Shown piece by piece: positions 18,998 to 24,052 of a stretch of 24,052 nucleotides of DNA. Position numbers and translations under genes: made by a program. The DNA is taken from positions 1 through 24,052 of the forward strand of contig JADGJL010000351.1 in assembly GCA_027600665.1 (NCBI GenBank), read 5' to 3'. Within the stretch, counting starts at the first letter, position 1. Each line of letters opens with the position of its first letter. Origin of the DNA: Irineochytrium annulatum. Taxonomy: Eukaryota; Chytridiomycota; Chytridiomycetes; Chytridiales; Chytridiaceae. A model generated the notes under the pieces. That model ran no database searches and was not told the DNA's origin. It saw only the letters and a list, made by a program, of their open reading frames with translations.

Positions 18998-19671
18998 ATG
19001 GAGGACGAGGAGCTTGCTGCGCTGCGCCAACGGCGTCTCCAGGAAATGCGAGGCAGCTCCGGGGGCGGAGGGCCGTTGCCCGGGGGTCTGACGGCGGCTT
19101 CGCCCCCCGGCGGCGAGGAGCAAGCTGAAAAGAAAGCGTAGGTGGACGTTCCATACATGAGTGCTAAGCTATCTGCAGGCAGATGGAGGAAATGAGGCGT
19201 GCTATGGTGGGTAGTTTATTCACTCAGGGGTTTCGCTAAATAATGATACAGCTGACTCAGTTGCTGGACGGGGAAGCGAGAGAGCGGCGTTAGTAAATGC
19301 GTTGGAATACTTGCGTTTGCGGAGCCTAATACCGTCTTGCAGTTTTGCGAATCTCGATGGTGAAAGCAGACAAGGCTCGTGCTGTGGAAGATCTTCTTAT
19401 TAGAATGGTAAAAGCTACCTTCAACCCCATCCGCTGCCAACGCGAAGTTAATGACGCGGTGCAACAGGCGCAGGCTGGGCAATTTCGAGGAAAGATCTCG
19501 GAAAAGATGCTGATCGATTTGTTGGAGCAATTGAACGACCAGCAGAAGGCGGAGCCAACGGTGAAGGTGAGGCGACGAAAGGCGATGTGCGCATGGGCAA
19601 ACTATATTACTCAGATTCAACGCCGCCGTTTCGATGATTCCGATGATGAGGATTTGCTGGAGGGGCTGTGA
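18998..19671 (+). CDS. PDCD5 family protein (programmed cell death 5 / TFAR19)
   Basis: PDCD5 is a small helical protein tied to tubulin folding by TRiC/CCT and to apoptosis in animals. Six exons (18998-19137, 19179-19206, 19252-19288, 19343-19407, 19468-19566, 19615-19671) give 141 aa; the family is usually ~125. It starts MEDEELAALRQRRLQEM, has a Gly/Pro-rich insert, then QMEEMRRAMLTQLLDGEAR, KARAVEDLLIRMAQAGQF and ISEKMLIDLLEQL, ending RRRFDDSDDED, the usual basic-acidic tail. Introns are 41, 45, 54, 60 and 48 nt. The last two are multiples of three without in-frame stops; removing them restores residue-for-residue alignment with the family, so they are taken as introns. Convergent with USP22, 151 nt apart. 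Confidence 0.95.
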
Positions 19672-19822
19672 TGAAAGTGTGCTGTTTTGCTGTTTATGAA
19701 GTGGTGTTCGTTGCAATTGTAATCTCCCTCTGCCGCTTCCCCGCATGATAATAATGAATGAAGGCTATCTATGAATGTTTACGATGATGAAACAACTAGG
19801 TTAAGGTATTGGTCAATCTTCA

Positions 19823-22383
19823 CTACTTCTTCACTTCATCCTGCCCGCTGATCTCCATGGCCACCGCAATGGGCGCCGTCGCGTCGACGGCTTCCATTCC
19901 GTTCGCAATCAACCCTTCTCGCATATAAAAGCACATATAACTTCCACAATGGTTATCAACGCAATTTGTACAGTAAACTCACGCTTTACTGGCCAACACG
20001 TCCTTTTGCGATGACAATTGTACGTTATGATCATCGAAGAAAAACCACTACGGGCCATCAGCTATGCACACAATCAAAAGAACAAACCTCTCCCCTCGTC
20101 TTCACATATGCCGTGTAATGTCCCGTCTCCAGCTTTCCTTGATGATTGATAACGGCGAAGAGCGTGTACCGGTACTCCGGAACAGAGTCACTAATGGCAG
20201 GGGTTAGCATGCATCGCCAAAACATCGCCGAAAAGTTGTCATACGTTTGCGGATCAAACGGCGTCAGCCCTTTCTGGCCACTTTTACGAGCAATACCCGA
20301 CTCCTTCTTACTCTTCCTCGTTCGCGATTTGACCGACCGCGTTGTGAAGGGCGACATGTCCAACTCGATGGGAAACTGGACAAAGGTTTCTACTTTTGAC
20401 CCTTGCCCGGAATGCTCAAACCGCTGCATCACGAAGTTAGGCGCCGCTTCGACACGGCATAGTACAGCAGGAAAGGTATAGGAAGAAGAATACAATGAAT
20501 AAAAACCTTAAGCTGAATAGCGAGGATAGGAGGCAAATGCTTCGCCGTTACATGCTTGACCGACTCCGTATCCTTCGATCCGCTCGTCGAAGTCGAAACG
20601 CTAATCTCGGTTTTGGCGCATTCCGGGTTCCCGCACTGGTACGCCGTCAACTTCTCCGCTGAGAAGTTCCTGATATACTATTTTAGCACAAATCGTCCAC
20701 TGTGACAACTATGCAACTCTAACTTCTCTAAGCAGTCAATCAACGTACACCCGTCATCCCGCCCCTTGCCACTGTCCTCAGCGGTTGCCGACTTCTTCTT
20801 TGAGCTCTTACTCTTTGCTTTCGTGGCCCGAATGTTCAAGGACAAGTCAAAGATGGGGTCGTTTGTCGTCGTTATGTTATGGCACTTTTGGCAGGTGACT
20901 TCCGACTGAAGGACGCCGGAGAATACGTTGTGGATGATGCATCTGCACACAGGACCGTTTCCGGCATGATCCGTCGAACCTTTTCATACAACACCGGCAT
21001 TTAATTTCCATGAGGGAAGCCGTCTGCTCACCCGAGCAATTGTTGTGGACCTCATTCAAAACCGCCATGAAGAACTCATGCGCGTCCTGCTGCGCATATG
21101 TCGCCAACGTCGCGGTCGACTTCCATACTGAATACAAGAACGAAGTCGGTCCGAACGGGGCGTTCTGACCGTTGTAAAACTGCTCTTCTTCAGATTAAAA
21201 ATAACAACTTCAAGTAACACAAACGTTCATATACAGGTTGTCCATTTCGCACGCTATGCACACTTGCTTTGCGCTCTTGATCTTGCATAACTCCTGATTG
21301 TGCATGTCGCTCATAAAGTGCGCGCGAAGCAGCGGGTTGTGAACAAATGCCTGCAAGACCACGTTCATATAGCACTGTTTACTGCTTCAGACGACGACAT
21401 TAAGCTTATACGTACTGTAGAGCCCATGTTTCTCAAACCGCGCAGTCCCGAGCACCTCTTCACCGGAGACGACATCATTTTAATCTTTGCCACCTCCTCG
21501 ACAGCTGGTGACCACTCTCCGTGTCGCAATCGCTTCACAGCGGGATCTGCTATGGTCAACCATATGACCCCCCACTATGGCGATTACCTTTAACGCGGGA
21601 TATCAGTGAATCCATCCGCAGCTTCTCTGACACCAGAATTCTGTCGAAGTCAATGTCGTAAACATAATCGTTACACTTCGAGCAAAAAAGGGTTTGGTGA
21701 CTGAAGTCCACCGCTAGCACATAGTAAGTCGCCGGCGACAAGATAAGCAGCCGCCCCCAACCGTAGTTGTGTTGCCTTTCCTCCATGTGGTTGTGTAAAT
21801 GCTGATCAATGGAACAGAACGCTGTGTTGCAATGCAGACACATATGCAGCCGACCCAACGAGTCCTCACACGTAGCGCAGCCCGGCATCGACAGCTATGC
21901 ATATTCCCACACAGCATAAGCAAAAGCTTTACGTAGAACCCAGCAGTATACCTGCTCTACGGCCAAGATCTCCGAATCCAACCCCGTCTGCTTCTTCCTC
22001 TTCTTTGAGTTTCCGTCCGCGCCGTCGTCCTCCTCGGCCTTCTTGCTGAGCTGCGCAACGCGCTTGAGGTTAATCTGCGATCTGGCCGCATGGCCGAGCG
22101 AATGGCGGACTGCCTCCCTGTAGGCGTTCAGGAGCGCGCGGCCGGGCTCGCCGAACGCGCAGGCAGCCGCCGCGGCCATATGCACCGCGAGCGGGTTCAC
22201 AGTTGTCACAGATGCCGGCTGGGCAGTGCCAACAGAGGGCTTGATGGAGTCGGCATATTTGATGTTGGCGAGGTGGACGCAGCCGTGGCCAGAGACGGAA
22301 TCCGGCGGCCGGAAGATGGAGAATGGGGAGATGAACGCCGAGGGTGGGTTGATCGAGTCCTTCTTCTTGAGCTTCCTCGCCAT
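19823..22383 (-). CDS. USP22/Ubp8-like ubiquitin hydrolase (SAGA deubiquitinase)
   Basis: This is the catalytic subunit of the SAGA DUB module, which removes ubiquitin from histone H2B. Eleven exons (22383-21952, 21894-21762, 21713-21588, 21546-21416, 21374-21225, 21182-20995, 20942-20710, 20658-20507, 20423-20088, 20047-19983, 19940-19823) give 687 aa. Order: a basic N-terminal extension of about 145 aa with KKRKK; zf-UBP with CATC, RLHMCLHC, FCSIDQHLHNHMEERQHNY and CSKCNDYVYD; the catalytic Cys box GLRGLRNMGSTCYMN (Cys about 275, split by an intron just before it); YAQQDAHEFFMAVL; CRCIIHNVFSGVLQSEVTCQKCH; finger Cys in YQCGNPEC; FPIELDMSPF; LFAVINHQGKLETGHYTAYV (His about 617); WFFFDD. The last two short exons add a ~35-aa tail after FYMREGL. 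Introns run 40-83 nt. Upstream in-frame codons before MARKLKKKD lack an ATG. Confidence 0.95.
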
Positions 22384-22729
22384 GTCGGTGGTTGTAAACG
22401 AAGTGACCGATAATGCGGTTAAACCAAACAATACACGGGATATATAGTCTGTGCGCGAAGGAGAACGGCGTGCTTTCAAGTAGACATTTACATGGGATTA
22501 TTCTGCCTTGCATAAATTTTTGAATGGTTCGACTCTGCACTCGGGCAACCGTTGCAACTAAAGCTCCAAGTGCCGGCATTGTACTCTCAGAGTGAGGCAC
22601 CAACAGTTTATCTTGCTGTCCATCAACTCAAACGGTTATGTGTTTTCAGATTACGACCAATGTCATTTAAGTTAAATGAAATAATTAGAAATGTATTTTA
22701 ATGTTACGCGATGCTAGAATGCGATCTCT
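22384..22729. other. Intergenic region between USP22 and ARFRP1 (both minus strand)
   Basis: About 346 nt, holding the USP22 promoter and the ARFRP1 3' UTR. No gene or clear motif seen. Minus-strand open frames across it lack an ATG that reads into USP22. Confidence 0.5.
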
Positions 22730-23524
22730 TCACACGATGACTGGTGGTCTACTCAACCGGTTCCTATCCAGTCCCAAAAACAGCCAGTCCATGGCATCTC
22801 TCACCCCCTCACTGGAATATAACGTCAACAAAAGTTCGCTTGGTAAACTGCCCCACCCTCTCAAAGCCGAAACGGCCAGCACCTTGCTGTCCCGCGCGTC
22901 CAGCCGCGAAATAATGGTGTTCAGGTTTTCCTTAACCTGGGCAACCCTGAGAGCCCCGTCGACGTCAGTTTTGTTTGCCAAAATAAGTACAGGAACGCCC
23001 TCGATGAGTTCATTCGATACGACCGACTCTAGTAAAAACCTTTGTCAGCATGTGCAAAAAAGGTGCCGCACGGTTACCGAGTGCGACCTGCACTTCCTCT
23101 ATTCGCTCCGTGTCGGTGGAATCAATTACGAAAATGACGCCGTGACACTCAGAGTAGTAGTTATTCCATATGCCCTGCAGTTCCCGCTGACCTCCCAGGT
23201 CCCAGAAGTTCAACCGAGCCGCTCCAACTTCAACCTTCCCGACTAGTGCCACACTGTTGAGCTTCTCACGCGGATGGCGCGTTGCAAAAACACGTACGGT
23301 TCAGGCCAACTGTCGGCCCAATTTTCTCCGGCGCGAGCGGTTTCGAACCAGAGTTGTATGTCGCCTTCACCCTTTCCAACAACGTCTGGAGGCACAGGTG
23401 AGCTCAGAAAGTGTCGTGTGCGCAAACTCACTGTCTTCCCGGCGTTATCCAGGCCCAGAATAACGATGTTGAACTCCTCCTTCTTCGTAAATGCAACATA
23501 TAGGCCCGACAGCAAGGTGTACAT
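22730..23524 (-). CDS. ARFRP1/Arl3-like small GTPase of the trans-Golgi
   Basis: ARFRP1 (yeast Arl3) recruits Arl1 and golgins to the trans-Golgi. Five exons (23524-23432, 23385-23294, 23253-23078, 23028-22857, 22811-22730) give 204 aa, as in animals (~201). Start MYTLLSGLYVAF is the family signature: a bulky second residue instead of Gly, typical of proteins that are N-terminally acetylated rather than myristoylated. GTPase motifs: P-loop GLDNAGKT (24-31), PTVGLN in switch I, WDLGGQRELQGIW in switch II, CHGVIFVIDSTD, NKTD for guanine and SALRG. Introns are 46, 40, 49 and 45 nt; the second is placed at GTGTTT rather than the nearby GTACGT because only that keeps frame. The last intron is stop-free and 3n. 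Confidence 0.93.
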
Positions 23525-23911
23525 CGGGCAGCACCCGTGTACAGATCTAATGGCGAGCAGCGCGAAAGACGCGCGATTGTTTGACAGTCGTTACTTTTAA
23601 CACTACATGGGTCGTCGCCAAAACCCAACAAAAATAGGCAAACCTAAGGTTTTAAAAAGAGAAAGAAAAAAATTATAGAATTTTTTTGTACACTTTTTAA
23701 AAAATTGTCAATCTTTGCGAAGAAGATGGCTACCGCTACCACATGGGTACAACAAAGAACGGCGTCGATTTCTTATGAAAACCTGTAATCATTGGAGCTC
23801 TCTGCTCTGACGTTGTCGCAATCAACTCCTGTCAGGCGCCGCATGATGTAAAACTTCGATCGCATTCTCGCGACAAGGCCCTCCTTGATTTTTCGTCTTT
23901 TCGCTCCCACC
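23525..23911. promoter_or_regulatory. Divergent intergenic region, AT-rich core
   Basis: About 387 nt between the ARFRP1 ATG and the ATG of the next gene on the plus strand. An A/T-rich core at 23640-23710 (runs of A and T, including a seven-T run) may be a nucleosome-poor shared promoter. No other element recognised. Confidence 0.4.
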
Positions 23912-24052
23912 ATGCCTGCCTCTGCCGCCGACTTCCAAGCTGCCGCCAAGGACATCCACGCCCTCATCGAGTGAGTTGAATGCAATGAATGCATCTGGGG
24001 CAGTGATCGCAGCCCTGAACTTGATCGCGACTTGGGTGCATCGGGCTTGACT
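23912..24052 (+). CDS. First exon of an unidentified gene (3' end outside window)
   Basis: ATG 23912 in a good context (CCCACCATG) opens MPASAADFQAAAKDIHALI and meets a GTGAGT donor at 23971. An AG at 24011-24012 would end a 42-nt intron, typical of this locus, and continue in phase as DPELDRDLGASGLT to the window edge. An alternative AG at 24002 also joins in phase. The N-terminus looks helical; no family recognised. Confidence 0.4.

Noticed and set aside
22070..22603. 177-codon minus-strand open frame overlapping the USP22 start
   Set aside because: Out of frame with the conserved USP22 exon 1 and reads only Arg/Ala/Pro-rich sequence from GC-rich DNA.
1..24052. CRISPR arrays, rRNA genes, insertion sequences or bacterial operons
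   Set aside because: No regularly spaced repeats, rRNA signatures, transposase motifs or ribosome-binding sites were found. The sequence is eukaryotic nuclear with spliceosomal introns.

Overview
This is eukaryotic nuclear DNA, densely packed with conserved protein-coding genes that are interrupted by many very short spliceosomal introns. About 59 introns could be placed by eye in eight genes; they run from 33 to 96 nt and most are 38-50 nt, with GT-AG ends. The gene set is opisthokont-like: dynamitin, exportin-4, a MARCH5-type membrane RING-CH ligase, UBA4/MOCS3, a syntaxin-18/Ufe1 SNARE, PDCD5, a USP22/Ubp8 deubiquitinase and ARFRP1/Arl3. With the remains of the axonemal gene PACRG, this fits an early-diverging (zoosporic-type) fungus or a close relative. 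That placement is inference; no species can be named from the window.

Left part (1-5.5 kb): the window opens with the last exon of an RGG-rich RNA-binding protein ending in a FUS-like PY nuclear localisation signal. Next come a minus-strand disordered, AT-hook-containing nuclear protein (506 aa), a divergent dynamitin gene, and a PACRG homologue that appears broken: one in-frame TGA, a 1-nt frameshift in a G run, a missing splice donor and no recognisable C-terminal third.

Middle (5.5-8.35 kb): a gene-poor stretch of almost 3 kb that contrasts with the rest. It holds a 33-nt tandem repeat, a hairpin, a tRNA-like four-arm fold, and two diverged copies of a ~47-bp segment. A doubtful two-exon minus-strand gene follows at 8354-8775.

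Right part (8.85-24 kb): a compact run of intact genes. Exportin-4 (+, 23 exons, about 1092 aa) is convergent with a MARCH5-like E3 (-, 5 exons). That gene is divergent, over only 53 bp, from a class I sirtuin (+), which is convergent with UBA4 (-, 11 exons). Forty-eight bases upstream of UBA4 on the same strand ends the syntaxin-18/Ufe1 gene (-), which is divergent over only 38 bp from PDCD5 (+). Then follow the SAGA-type USP22/Ubp8 (-, 11 exons), ARFRP1/Arl3 (-, 5 exons) and the first exon of an unidentified gene (+) leaving the window.

Functional themes are nuclear transport and chromatin (XPO4, sirtuin, USP22, AT-hook and FET-like proteins), ER/Golgi trafficking (STX18/Ufe1, ARFRP1), dynein transport (dynamitin), mitochondrial or ER ubiquitin signalling (MARCH5-like) and Urm1/tRNA thiolation (UBA4). 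Linkage of these housekeeping genes looks like compactness, not a pathway cluster. Gene identities rest on family motifs recognised by eye. Exon boundaries were chosen so that frame, GT-AG ends and family alignment agree, and none was tested against transcripts.
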